From: Bog-756 sp963839925
Lineage (GTDB): Bacteria > Actinomycetota > Acidimicrobiia > Acidimicrobiales > RAAP-2
Direction: 5' to 3'
NCBI GenBank assembly: GCA_963839925.1
Contig: CAWIWV010000002.1
Location: 248,001 to 312,000 of the forward strand
Length of the DNA: 64,000 nt
Part shown: positions 16,442 to 23,744 of the stretch, piece after piece
Numbering within the stretch: position 1 is the stretch's first letter
Layout of the letters: every line of letters starts with the position of its first letter
The notes under the pieces: generated by a model
What the model was told of the DNA's origin: nothing
The model's input: the letters and a program-made list of their open reading frames with translations, nothing else
Databases searched by the model: none
Program-made: the position numbers and the translations under genes

Positions 16442-17992
16442 TCACCCGAACGGAAGTCGAGGCGGCTCGAGGTAGAGGAACCCGTAACCCTCGTCGCGCA
16501 CCGCCAGCCCGGCGTCGGCAAGGGCGGCATCCCAGTCGCCGGTCACGTTCGGGTCGGCCAGCTGCATCCCGTGGTCCGCGACCAACACGAAGGCTGTTCG
16601 GTCGAAAACCCCGGCTCGTTCGACTGCCTCGAGCGCATGGCCGATGCGCAGATCGGTGTCCCGCACCGAGGCTGCCGCGATCTCCGAGTACGGCCCCCCT
16701 TCGTGGAAGGCCGCGTCGGTCAGGGTGAAGTTCATCCAACTGAACGTCGGGAGCGGCCAGTCCTGTCCCCGGTAGTGACCTCCCCAGATCCCGCAGAACT
16801 GCTCGACCGCGGTGTGATCGATCAGCGAAGACCACCGATAGTCCTTGCTCGGACGGACGAAACGCGAGGTGGCATCGGGGAGCTCCTCCGCCGGAGGCGG
16901 ACGATCGATGGGTTCGCCCCTGCGCATCAGATCGAAGATGGAGTAGTCGGCGCCGACATCGCAGGGCTCGTTGATCGAGATACTCAGCGATCCGGGCAAA
17001 CCCCGATGGAGTGCGTCGTGGAGCGTCTCGACCCCGGGGCTGAGCCACGACATCGACGACGCCCACGTCGACGGCGAGTTGGTCACCACCTGGTCGCCGG
17101 TCGCCCGGTCGACCCACGCGTTGTGGAGGACACCGTGGTGCCCGGGGTGACGCCCGGTGAGGATGGTGGTGTGGTTGGCCAGGGTCACCGTCGGAAACGA
17201 CGCGATCGCTCCGTGGCCGTAGGCGGTACCCATCTCCATCAGGCGCGCCACATTCGGAGCTGCCCCACGCCGGGCGAGGTCGTAGAGCACGTTGGGATTG
17301 GTGCCGTCGAGGAGGAAGACGACCACGTGTCTCGCGCCACCGGGGCGATCGACGACATCTCCGACGATCTCGCCGTCCTGTCCGACCACCCGCTCGGTCG
17401 GCGGAGAGCCCGGCGGTGGCGGGCAGCCCAGCAGCTCCAGGATGGTGGGTGCCACATCCACCAAGCGACACGACCCATCGACGGTGCCGAGTGACCGCAC
17501 GCCCGCCCCCGCCACGATGAACGGCGCACGAGCCTGCACGACACCGAGCGATCCGTGCTCACCCAGATGTCCACCCTGGTCCCCCCAGAAGTGGGAGGCA
17601 CTGTGCAAGACGACGAGATCCGGGGCCGAAGGATGGTCGAAGAGCTGGCCGAGGTGTTCGCAGGCAAAGGGATACGAGTTGGAACGTCGATGAGGATGCG
17701 GGTCGGCACGCTCCCGTTCGAGATCTCCGAACAACGACGAGTCCTGCCGGGCGACGGGGTCCTCGCCACTCAACAGCTCGCTTGGATAGGAGCACGAGAC
17801 CCGACGGTCGGAAGCGGGTCGGTCGGTGGACCTCGTGAACCGGAGGTGGCCGTGTGCGGAGGCGATCTCGTAGACATCCGGTTCCGGAGACCACGCGGCG
17901 AAATCCACGATCGGCTCGAGCGCCGAGGAGAGCAACACCTCCAGCACCCGGTCACGCTGCGCCGGATCTCCCTTTGGCAGCGCCGGCCCCAT
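16442..17992 (-). CDS. Alkaline-phosphatase-superfamily phosphodiesterase with an extra N-terminal half-domain
   Basis: 516 aa. From about residue 220 comes a nucleotide pyrophosphatase/phosphodiesterase-like domain: VVVFLLDGTNPNVLYD (metal Asp), FPTVTLANHTTILTGRHPGHHG (nucleophile Thr or Ser region) and VLVADHGMQ (metal Asp-His) near the C-terminus. The first ~215 residues resemble the C-terminal end of a second such domain (GSLGVVQARAPFIVAGAG, then LVDVAPTILELLG), so the order is tail piece followed by complete domain. No signal peptide is evident. TAGACT lies 6 nt before the ATG. A fragment of the gene is duplicated at 10437. Confidence 0.8.
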   Translation of the reverse strand: MGPALPKGDPAQRDRVLEVLLSSALEPIVDFAAWSPEPDVYEIASAHGHLRFTRSTDRPASDRRVSCSYPSELLSGEDPVARQDSSLFGDLERERADPHPHRRSNSYPFACEHLGQLFDHPSAPDLVVLHSASHFWGDQGGHLGEHGSLGVVQARAPFIVAGAGVRSLGTVDGSCRLVDVAPTILELLGCPPPPGSPPTERVVGQDGEIVGDVVDRPGGARHVVVFLLDGTNPNVLYDLARRGAAPNVARLMEMGTAYGHGAIASFPTVTLANHTTILTGRHPGHHGVLHNAWVDRATGDQVVTNSPSTWASSMSWLSPGVETLHDALHRGLPGSLSISINEPCDVGADYSIFDLMRRGEPIDRPPPAEELPDATSRFVRPSKDYRWSSLIDHTAVEQFCGIWGGHYRGQDWPLPTFSWMNFTLTDAAFHEGGPYSEIAAASVRDTDLRIGHALEAVERAGVFDRTAFVLVADHGMQLADPNVTGDWDAALADAGLAVRDEGYGFLYLEPPRLPFG

Positions 17993-17998
17993 GTTCGA

Positions 17999-18004
17999 AG
18001 TCTA
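17999..18004 (-). promoter_or_regulatory. Leaderless-type -10 box for the phosphodiesterase
   Basis: TAGACT 6 nt before the ATG at 17992, with no ribosome-binding site. Confidence 0.45.
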
Positions 18005-18012
18005 CGGGTCGC

Positions 18013-19254
18013 TCAAGAGAAGAGGCCGCTGCCGATCGAGTCGCCTCCCCGTACACCCGGCGGGCAGGCGAACACCGCGCTGCCGGTGTGGAGGAGGAAC
18101 GCAGCCAGCGAGTCATTGGCAGCGAGACGTTGCTGGATCGGAACGAACTGTTTGGTCGGGTCGGATTGGAAACAGATGAAGAGGAGGCCGGCATCGAGCT
18201 CTCCGCTCTCCGGATCGATGCCGTCGGCAAAGCTGTAGCCCCTTCTCAGGATCGCCGCTCCGTTGTTGAGCACCGGTGAGGCCACCCGGATGTGAGCACC
18301 ATCGGGAATGACCGGCGCCCCGTCGCGGCCGACGGCACGGAGATCGGCGATGTAGGACGCATCGAGTGTGCCGAGCGGCAGACCGCTCACCTTCTTTCGA
18401 CCGATGGTCTGCTCCTGATCCTCGAGGGTCATCCGATCCCACTGTTCGAGATGGATCCGGATCCGGCGGAAGACCAGATAGCTGCCGCCGCGCATCCAAG
18501 CTTGATCGGTCTCGTCGCCGACCCAGACGAAACGATCCATTGACGCCGAATCGGCCGAGTCGAGATTGGCGGTGCCATCTTGGAAGCCGAGGAGGTTGCG
18601 TTGCTTGGGTGTTCCGACTCCCGATGCCGTGAACCCGTCGTGCACATATCGGAGGACTGCTGCACCCAGAGCCAGCCGACTCAGATTGTGGATCGCGTGG
18701 AATGCCACCCGAGCGTCGTCCGCGCACGCCTGGATGCAGAGGTCGCCCCCCGAGAGGGACGAATCGAGCGCATCACCTGGGAACGGTGGAAGCTCGGCCA
18801 GGGCGCTCGGCCGCTTGTCGCGCAGACCGAACCGGTCGTCGAAGAGTCCCGGGCCGAACCCGAAGGTGAGGGTCAGACGAGCTGGACCGACACCGAGGGT
18901 CTCTCCGGTGTCAGCGGGCGGGGCGTAGGGACCGGACGGTCCGCTCAGCTGCTCACCCGACGCGAGGGTCGCCGCCGCAGCCGTCCACGAAGCCAGGAGG
19001 TCGTGCAGGTCATCACCGGTTCGGCCGACGACGTCGAACGCGGCAAAAGCGAGGCAGCGCTGCTCGGGTGTCGTGATGCCTGCCTGATGCACACCGTCGA
19101 ACGGCACAGTCTGCGAAGTGTCTTCGGCAGAATCGCCGGACGAGCCCGAGGCGACCATCGTCCTCGACGAGGCCAGCAGGGACGCAGAGCCCAACCCGGT
19201 CCCGACGAGGAACCCACGCCTGGTGAAAGCACCCGATCGACCTGCGCTCTCCAC
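18013..19254 (-). CDS. Dyp-type peroxidase, Tat-exported (EfeB/DyP family)
   Basis: 413-aa haem peroxidase. The N-terminal TRRGFLVGTGLGSASLLAS is a Tat signal, so the enzyme should fold with haem in the cytoplasm and act outside. The GXXDG-type motif is LGFQDGTANLD. The proximal-His region and distal Arg (SYLVFRRIRIHLEQWD) and the C-terminal GLLFICFQSDP are also typical. GTG 19254 has GGAAG upstream. EfeUO genes are not adjacent, so iron-uptake use is not supported. Confidence 0.92.
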   Translation of the reverse strand: MESAGRSGAFTRRGFLVGTGLGSASLLASSRTMVASGSSGDSAEDTSQTVPFDGVHQAGITTPEQRCLAFAAFDVVGRTGDDLHDLLASWTAAAATLASGEQLSGPSGPYAPPADTGETLGVGPARLTLTFGFGPGLFDDRFGLRDKRPSALAELPPFPGDALDSSLSGGDLCIQACADDARVAFHAIHNLSRLALGAAVLRYVHDGFTASGVGTPKQRNLLGFQDGTANLDSADSASMDRFVWVGDETDQAWMRGGSYLVFRRIRIHLEQWDRMTLEDQEQTIGRKKVSGLPLGTLDASYIADLRAVGRDGAPVIPDGAHIRVASPVLNNGAAILRRGYSFADGIDPESGELDAGLLFICFQSDPTKQFVPIQQRLAANDSLAAFLLHTGSAVFACPPGVRGGDSIGSGLFS

Positions 19255-19317
19255 AGGCCGATTCTTCCCGAAACCCGGACCCGCGACATGTCGGGCCGCA
19301 GACGGGACGAAAAGGGA

Positions 19318-19365
19318 AATGAGGAGGCCCCCGGCCGGAACCCGGGACCGGGGACGCTCCTCATT
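19318..19365. other. Strong GC hairpin upstream of the Dyp peroxidase
   Basis: Outer arms AATGAGGAG (19318-19326) and CTCCTCATT (19357-19365) are perfectly complementary. Inside are CCCCGG and CCGGGG arms. It lies 64 bp before the peroxidase start on its leader side, and on the minus strand a T-containing run (TTTCCCTTTT) follows. It could be an attenuator in the Dyp leader. The rest of the 363-bp gap (19255-19617) shows nothing else definite. Confidence 0.4.
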
Positions 19366-19617
19366 GGGCGCGTCGTAACGGGGAGGTGCGTCCTCCAGCC
19401 GCTACGTCGGATGGCGACTCTCCAAACGCAGACCGACGATTTCCGTTACACCGCGTCAGCATCGGCAGTGTTTCGGTGACGCAGCGTGGCGGCGACCGTC
19501 ACCAGCCAGAAACCAGAAAATAACCTTCAGAACCTGTTCGCGGGGCCTGCCCGGCGCTACAGTCGCTTTCGATGACCCTGTAGTCGAATTGAAGCCACCT
19601 AGTCGGAGGTCGGCGAA

Positions 19618-19785
19618 ATGATCGAGCCTGAGGTATTTCGGATCTGTCCGCAGTGCGGATCGCGGGAAGTTCCGAAACTCATCGTCCGATCAGCCCGGGT
19701 GGACCGGTTCGGCTCGAGCTGGCAGTGCCACTCGTGCAGCTTCGTCTGGTCCGACTCCGACCAGAACAGCCGCTGGGCCTCCTAA
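19618..19785 (+). CDS. Small zinc-ribbon protein (55 aa)
   Basis: A short gene with GGAGG 8 nt before its ATG. Two CxxC knuckles, FRICPQCGSREVP and WQCHSCSFVW, are spaced for a zinc ribbon, and little else is present. Such proteins bind nucleic acid or act as partner subunits; no specific role can be assigned. It converges on the coiled-coil protein at 19817. Confidence 0.7.
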   Translation: MIEPEVFRICPQCGSREVPKLIVRSARVDRFGSSWQCHSCSFVWSDSDQNSRWAS

Positions 19786-19816
19786 CCGCCGGCCACAGTC
19801 CAGGCGGACGGGAGGG

Positions 19817-20128
19817 CTATCGACGACTCCGCTTCGTCGTGTTCCGAAGGTGCTCCAGCTTGCGCTGGAGATCTCCCACGTCCTCCTTGAGGGCGACCAG
19901 CTGGCGACTCACCTCGACCGGATCCACCGCGGCCACCCGGTCGACCAGCTCGAGCCGGTCCATGAGATCAACCCTGTCGATGAGCTCGTCGAGTGCATCA
20001 GCGATCAGGTAGGCGCTCGAAAGTGCTGCAGCCGCAACCGCTCGCGTCTGCTCCAACGGCGACGTCGCGCCGGCGTACTCCCCCTCCATGCTGTCCACGA
20101 GGGCATCGAGATCCTGGCGGATCGTCAT
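19817..20128 (-). CDS. Small hydrophilic helical protein
   Basis: 103 aa, mostly charged helix with DRVDLMDRLELVDRV in the middle and a coiled-coil-like, basic C-terminus (KLEHLRN, KRSRR). The DRVD-type spacing recalls the nonapeptide-repeat protein at 24974. ATG 20128 is supported by TACGCT 6 nt upstream, the window's leaderless pattern. Function not recognised. Confidence 0.6.
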   Translation of the reverse strand: MTIRQDLDALVDSMEGEYAGATSPLEQTRAVAAAALSSAYLIADALDELIDRVDLMDRLELVDRVAAVDPVEVSRQLVALKEDVGDLQRKLEHLRNTTKRSRR

Positions 20129-20210
20129 AGCGACAGCGTAGAGACTCCGGTTCGCGCCGCGCTCGTTCTTCGCGCTCGGTTCCATGTCAGAGAGACGGTG
20201 TTCGAGTCGT

Positions 20211-20435
20211 TCAGCGTCGGGCGCGGAACGGATCATCGGCCGCGGCCTGCAACTCGATGGCCACGTCGAAGGAGTCCTCCGCGACATCGAGTGTCGTCGA
20301 GATGGCGTTGCGCACAGCGCCCTCGGCATCGAACAAGCGCCTGCTCTGCGCCTGGACGCTCAACGACGGCACGTCGATGAACCAACCGTCGCGGCACCTT
20401 GTCGCAAGCACTTGGTACTCACACCGAGCGGCCAT
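20211..20435 (-). CDS. HicB-like small protein
   Basis: 74 aa. YQVLATRCRDGWFIDVPSL, then a short helical stretch ending VAEDSFDVAIEL, matches the HicB antitoxin fold (beta-alpha-beta degraded RNase-H-like). No HicA-type toxin is adjacent, so it is probably an orphan or a housekeeping HicB-like protein. ATG 20435 has AGGGG 6 nt upstream. Confidence 0.65.
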   Translation of the reverse strand: MAARCEYQVLATRCRDGWFIDVPSLSVQAQSRRLFDAEGAVRNAISTTLDVAEDSFDVAIELQAAADDPFRARR

Positions 20436-20484
20436 CGGCAACCCCTTTCGTTCTTCCTCAGCCGGTCAGACTACGCACGCCACG

Positions 20485-20500
20485 CCGGCGCGTGCGCCGG
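20485..20500. terminator. Hairpin after the RiPP operon
   Basis: CCGGCG-CGTG-CGCCGG lies about 110 bp past the nucleotidyltransferase stop on the minus strand. No T tract follows. Confidence 0.35.
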
Positions 20501-20608
20501 AGGCGGTCTCATTCTGCGCTCTTTCTACCGGCGTCGGTTGAACCCCCGGTCATCGATGCCTGAACCCTCGGCAAACACTCGGTGACCGAACCGTCGGGAA
20601 GCCGACCG

Positions 20609-21793
20609 TCAGGACCAGGGACCAGCCGCCACCAGCTCGAGGTAGCGCTCCCGTGCGTCCGCCTCGTCCTGCGGCTGATACAGGGCCGGCACCTCCTCGG
20701 AGGACTGCTGATCAGAGGATCCGCGATCGCCCAGGTGGTGCACCATCATGTCGGAGGCGACCGCTCGGGCCAGCTCAGTGGCACTCGCCACGGTGTCGGC
20801 CGACGTGGCCGCGACGAACCGGCAGTCGGACAGTCCGTGGTCGCCCCAGCGGGCAAGACCGACCTTGCGCTCCCTGGCCCGCCACCGCCGCCACCACATG
20901 CTGTTGCGCGCCAGCTCGACGGGCACGAACTCGGGTACTCCCGCTGCCAGGACGACTCGTGCTCGCTCCAGTTGCATGGCGGCGACCAGATCCACCCGGT
21001 AGCGACGGGCACGCCGGACCAGCTCGTCCCAGTCCATCTGCTGGCAGGCGATCATCCGCTCGAGGTCCTTCAACCAGACCAGCTGGTCCCCGCCCGAGAG
21101 CGATCCGTGCAGGCTGAGATAGAGCAGCTCGTCCACCGGGTCGAGGGTGGTCACATCCATCCCACCGATTCGCACCCCTCTTCTCCGTTCGAAGACCTCG
21201 CCCATCGGTACCGAAAAGCGCGCCCGGATGTTGGGGGTGACCAGCAGATCCCAGTGAAGGTCGGCGAGCATGCCGGCCGGCAGGATCATCGGGATCTCCG
21301 CCCGACGAAGCTCGGCCATCATCGGCCAGTTCAGATCCGCGACGTGCCCGCCGGCCGATTCGATGGCTTGCAGCGCGGGGACCAGGCTGTGTGCCGCCAC
21401 CACGATGTCGAGATCCTCGTAGAGGCGGGCTCCCGAGTCGCCATAGCCGATCTCGGTCAGGACCGGTCCTTTCACCACCATCCAGGTCAGACCCTCGAGC
21501 ATCGAAGTCACCGAATACAACTCGGACAGGCACCGCTGATGCGAGACCACCGCCATCTGGTAGACGGACCTGAGTCCGGACAGCTCTGCGCGGTCCACAC
21601 CGAGGTCGCGGAGTGATCGATAGACCACGCCGGGCACCCGGTGGTGGCAGGCGTGCGTGACCAGCCGGTCCATCGGAACCTGCTCGAGCAACATCGACGG
21701 ATCTTCGGAGCGAACGTCAGGGCACCTGGTCAACTCGACCAGTAGACGCCCGAGTTGTTCGCTCGAATATCCGGGACGGGACCGCCCGCTCAC
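20609..21793 (-). CDS. Nucleotidyltransferase-family protein (NTP_transf_5) of the RiPP cluster
   Basis: 394-aa protein of the uncharacterised nucleotidyltransferase family that recurs in lasso-peptide clusters. The active-site block is VVKGPVLTEIGYGDSG followed by R-x-x-x-DLDIVV (residues 127-132), giving the two catalytic Asp of the polymerase-beta fold. GTG 21793 overlaps the kinase stop (GTGA). In characterised lasso clusters it appears with HPr-like kinases and is proposed to add nucleotide to, or extend phosphate on, the peptide. The target here is inferred to be the precursor at 23562. Confidence 0.85.
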   Translation of the reverse strand: MSGRSRPGYSSEQLGRLLVELTRCPDVRSEDPSMLLEQVPMDRLVTHACHHRVPGVVYRSLRDLGVDRAELSGLRSVYQMAVVSHQRCLSELYSVTSMLEGLTWMVVKGPVLTEIGYGDSGARLYEDLDIVVAAHSLVPALQAIESAGGHVADLNWPMMAELRRAEIPMILPAGMLADLHWDLLVTPNIRARFSVPMGEVFERRRGVRIGGMDVTTLDPVDELLYLSLHGSLSGGDQLVWLKDLERMIACQQMDWDELVRRARRYRVDLVAAMQLERARVVLAAGVPEFVPVELARNSMWWRRWRARERKVGLARWGDHGLSDCRFVAATSADTVASATELARAVASDMMVHHLGDRGSSDQQSSEEVPALYQPQDEADARERYLELVAAGPWS

Positions 21794-22755
21794 GAGACCA
21801 GCGCGGCGACGCACGCGGCCGCGTCGTCGAGATCGGAGCCGACCCGAAAGCGGAGGCACGGTACCGACTCCACCAGTTCGGCCAGCATGTCGAGGTGGGC
21901 TTGGCTGGCCGAGGGATCGGTCATCAGGACGTTGGGGACGAGTCCCATGAAGGCCTCGGACGGGGCCAGCGGCTCGAGTTCCGACGTGGGACTGCGGACC
22001 ACCTGGGGAGCGATGAGGAACTCCGGGCGGCAGCCCGGCAGTGGAGCGACGCCGAAGACGTCCTCGATGCGGAAGCTGTGCTTGTCCCGTCCGGGCAGGA
22101 GCGGAGCGCCGGCGAGATGGCCGAGCTCCGGGATCCTCGCCACGGTGTTGTCGGTCACATCGACCTCGTCGGGGAACCCTTCCACCCACAGGTTGTCAGC
22201 CGGTCGGGTCAGGAACACCGTGTCGTCGGAGAGGAAATCGAACCCGGCCCGGAGCAGGGTCACCGATGTCGTCGACTTGCCGGACCCGCTGGCTCCCGGC
22301 ACCAGTACTCCCTTGCCGTCGAGAGCGAGGGCGGCCGCGTGCAGCGGGAAACGCCCGAAGCGTTTCATCGTCTCCACCAGCGCGACGGTCAGCAGTGGAT
22401 GGGTCGCGAGCACCCGGTCGCCCAGCCCGGAGCCGGTGATCGCGATGTCGATGCGAGGCTCCCCGAGTGTGCAGAGCAAACGGGCGCGGTCCTCGAAGTC
22501 GACGAACAACTCGTCCGAGACGTCGAAGTAGTCGACCTCGGCGCCCGGGGCGTCGTAGATCGGTCGACCCTTGCCGGCCGGTGCGGGCGGCCAACCCGGA
22601 TCGCAACCCGGTCCGCGTATCTCCACCACCAGGTCGGGCGTTCGGGTCGGGTCGCTCTCGAGCGATCGGAATCGGGATCCGACCAGGTCGGCGACCGTCG
22701 AGTCCTCGCACCGGACTTCGATGGCAACACCAGCGAGGACAACGACCGTTTCCAT
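21790..22755 (-). CDS. HPr-kinase-like peptide kinase of the RiPP cluster
   Basis: 321 aa. The Walker A GASGSGKST (residues 154-162) preceded by PLHAAALALDGKGVLVPG, and SDDTVFL after it, are typical of the HPr serine kinase C-terminal domain found in paeninodin-type lasso clusters, where it phosphorylates a peptide Ser. ATG 22755 has AGAGGA 7 nt upstream; GTG 22779, overlapping the B2 stop, is the alternative. The core of the local precursor has one hydroxyl residue, Ser25, the likely acceptor (inference). Confidence 0.85.
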   Translation of the reverse strand: METVVVLAGVAIEVRCEDSTVADLVGSRFRSLESDPTRTPDLVVEIRGPGCDPGWPPAPAGKGRPIYDAPGAEVDYFDVSDELFVDFEDRARLLCTLGEPRIDIAITGSGLGDRVLATHPLLTVALVETMKRFGRFPLHAAALALDGKGVLVPGASGSGKSTTSVTLLRAGFDFLSDDTVFLTRPADNLWVEGFPDEVDVTDNTVARIPELGHLAGAPLLPGRDKHSFRIEDVFGVAPLPGCRPEFLIAPQVVRSPTSELEPLAPSEAFMGLVPNVLMTDPSASQAHLDMLAELVESVPCLRFRVGSDLDDAAACVAALVS

Positions 22756-22775
22756 CATCCGGTCCTCTCGTCTCG

Positions 22776-23243
22776 TCACGGGTGGGTCACGCCGTGGCGC
22801 GAGAGCCGGACCACCTCGGTGAACATCGAGGCAGGATCCTCACGCTCGACCAGCGGCTCACCGGCCTTGTCGATCCAGCAGTGTCCCGCCATCGTGCCCC
22901 CGTCCGGACCGACCCCGAAGCAGAGCGACACGTCGTCGCCCATGCGGCGAAGCGCGTAGTAGAGGGTCACCCCACGGGTCAGGCAACCCGGGCGGACGAC
23001 CACCTTTCCTCGGCGGATGATCCCGTCAACCCAGGCCGCCGTCTGGGCCTCGATGCGGGCCGACTCAGCAGGGTCGATCGGGCTGGGCGGCCGAGCCGGT
23101 TCAAGCCACTTCTGAAGCCTCGGCAGTCCGAAGCGAACCAGAAGGGGCGTCGCCATCGCAATCGTCGCCAGCCGGAGAAGGAGAATCGGCGGTGGTCTGT
23201 CGGCGACTGCCGGCTTGCTCAGCTCGCTAAGTTGCGGCGACAA
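22776..23243 (-). CDS. Lasso-type B2 leader peptidase (transglutaminase-like)
   Basis: 155-aa cysteine protease of the lasso peptide B2 family. The catalytic Cys is in RPGCLTRGVTLYYALRRMG, the His in AGHCWID, and the acid follows. The N-terminus has a hydrophobic segment (ILLLRLATIAMATPLLV), as in many actinobacterial B2 proteins. TTG 23243 is preferred because GGAG lies 6 nt upstream; it overlaps the B1 gene end by 17 nt. B2 removes the leader after B1 delivers the precursor. Confidence 0.88.
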   Translation of the reverse strand: MSPQLSELSKPAVADRPPPILLLRLATIAMATPLLVRFGLPRLQKWLEPARPPSPIDPAESARIEAQTAAWVDGIIRRGKVVVRPGCLTRGVTLYYALRRMGDDVSLCFGVGPDGGTMAGHCWIDKAGEPLVEREDPASMFTEVVRLSRHGVTHP

Positions 23244-23502
23244 GTCCCACTCCGGCAAGTGCTTCGAGAAGTGCGGAGGTGTCGGTCAACGCCTCCTCTT
23301 CCATCACGTCGTAGCCGGAACAGATCGCATCCGCCACTTCCGCCACCGTGCGACTGCCGTCGCACAGATCCCACACGCTCTTTCCTACGTCGTTGAGCGC
23401 GAAATACTCGCCACTTTCGATGTCGAGAAGGACCGCTTGGTCCTCCACTTGCTGCACGATCACTCGATCCCGCCGACCGAAGACGCTGTTCTGGTCCAAC
23501 AC
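23227..23502 (-). CDS. PqqD-like RiPP recognition protein (lasso B1)
   Basis: 91-aa PqqD/RRE protein. VLLDIESGEYFALNDVGKSVW and the helix with DGSRTVAEVADAI give the winged-helix RRE signature that binds precursor leaders. GTG 23502 follows AAAGGGG. It lies 59 nt behind the precursor gene and overlaps the B2 gene, so it is the second gene of the operon. Confidence 0.9.
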   Translation of the reverse strand: MLDQNSVFGRRDRVIVQQVEDQAVLLDIESGEYFALNDVGKSVWDLCDGSRTVAEVADAICSGYDVMEEEALTDTSALLEALAGVGLVAAT

Positions 23503-23561
23503 GGTTTTGTCGCCCCTTTCAACGTCAACGGTTCGGCCGGATCAACGAGAATCGGCCCAGC

Positions 23562-23660
23562 TCACCGAGGCCAGTTGTTGTTGAAGCTGAACTTGGTCAG
23601 CTCGCGAAGAAGTCCGAGACGCTGCAATTCAGGCTTCTCATATTTCCGCTTGTCGTGCAT
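23562..23660 (-). CDS. RiPP precursor peptide with lasso-type leader (32 aa)
   Basis: Short gene with GGGGG close before its ATG. The leader part is YEKPELQRLGLLRELT (residues 7-22) and fits the lasso leader rule Y-x2-P-x-L-x3-G-x5-T, with T22 as the penultimate leader residue. Cleavage after K23 would release the nonapeptide FSFNNNWPR. Unlike lasso cores it does not start with Gly and has no Asp or Glu at positions 7-9 to form the macrolactam. Ser25 is the only hydroxyl residue in the core. Confidence 0.85.
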   Translation of the reverse strand: MHDKRKYEKPELQRLGLLRELTKFSFNNNWPR

Positions 23661-23686
23661 CCTGCCCCCTTTCATTAGGTTGAAAA

Positions 23687-23717
23687 ATCGTACCATCGGG
23701 GTCGCGCGTTTCGGCAA
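23687..23717 (-). promoter_or_regulatory. Candidate promoter of the RiPP operon
   Basis: TTGCCG (23712-23717) and TACGAT (23687-23692) with a long 19-bp spacer lie upstream of the precursor. An ATTTC-TT-GAAAT palindrome at 23734-23745 next to it could be an operator. Confidence 0.4.
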
Positions 23718-23744
23718 GGGGTATTTGCCACAAATTTCTTGAAA

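Noticed and set aside
18013..19254. EfeUOB iron-uptake operon
   Set aside because: The Dyp peroxidase has no EfeU permease or EfeO gene next to it.
20211..20435. HicAB toxin-antitoxin system
   Set aside because: Only a HicB-like protein is present; no small basic HicA-type toxin lies on either side.
20609..23717. Ordinary lasso peptide cluster
   Set aside because: No asparagine-synthetase-like cyclase, and the core has no acidic ring-closing residue, so a lasso product is not supported.
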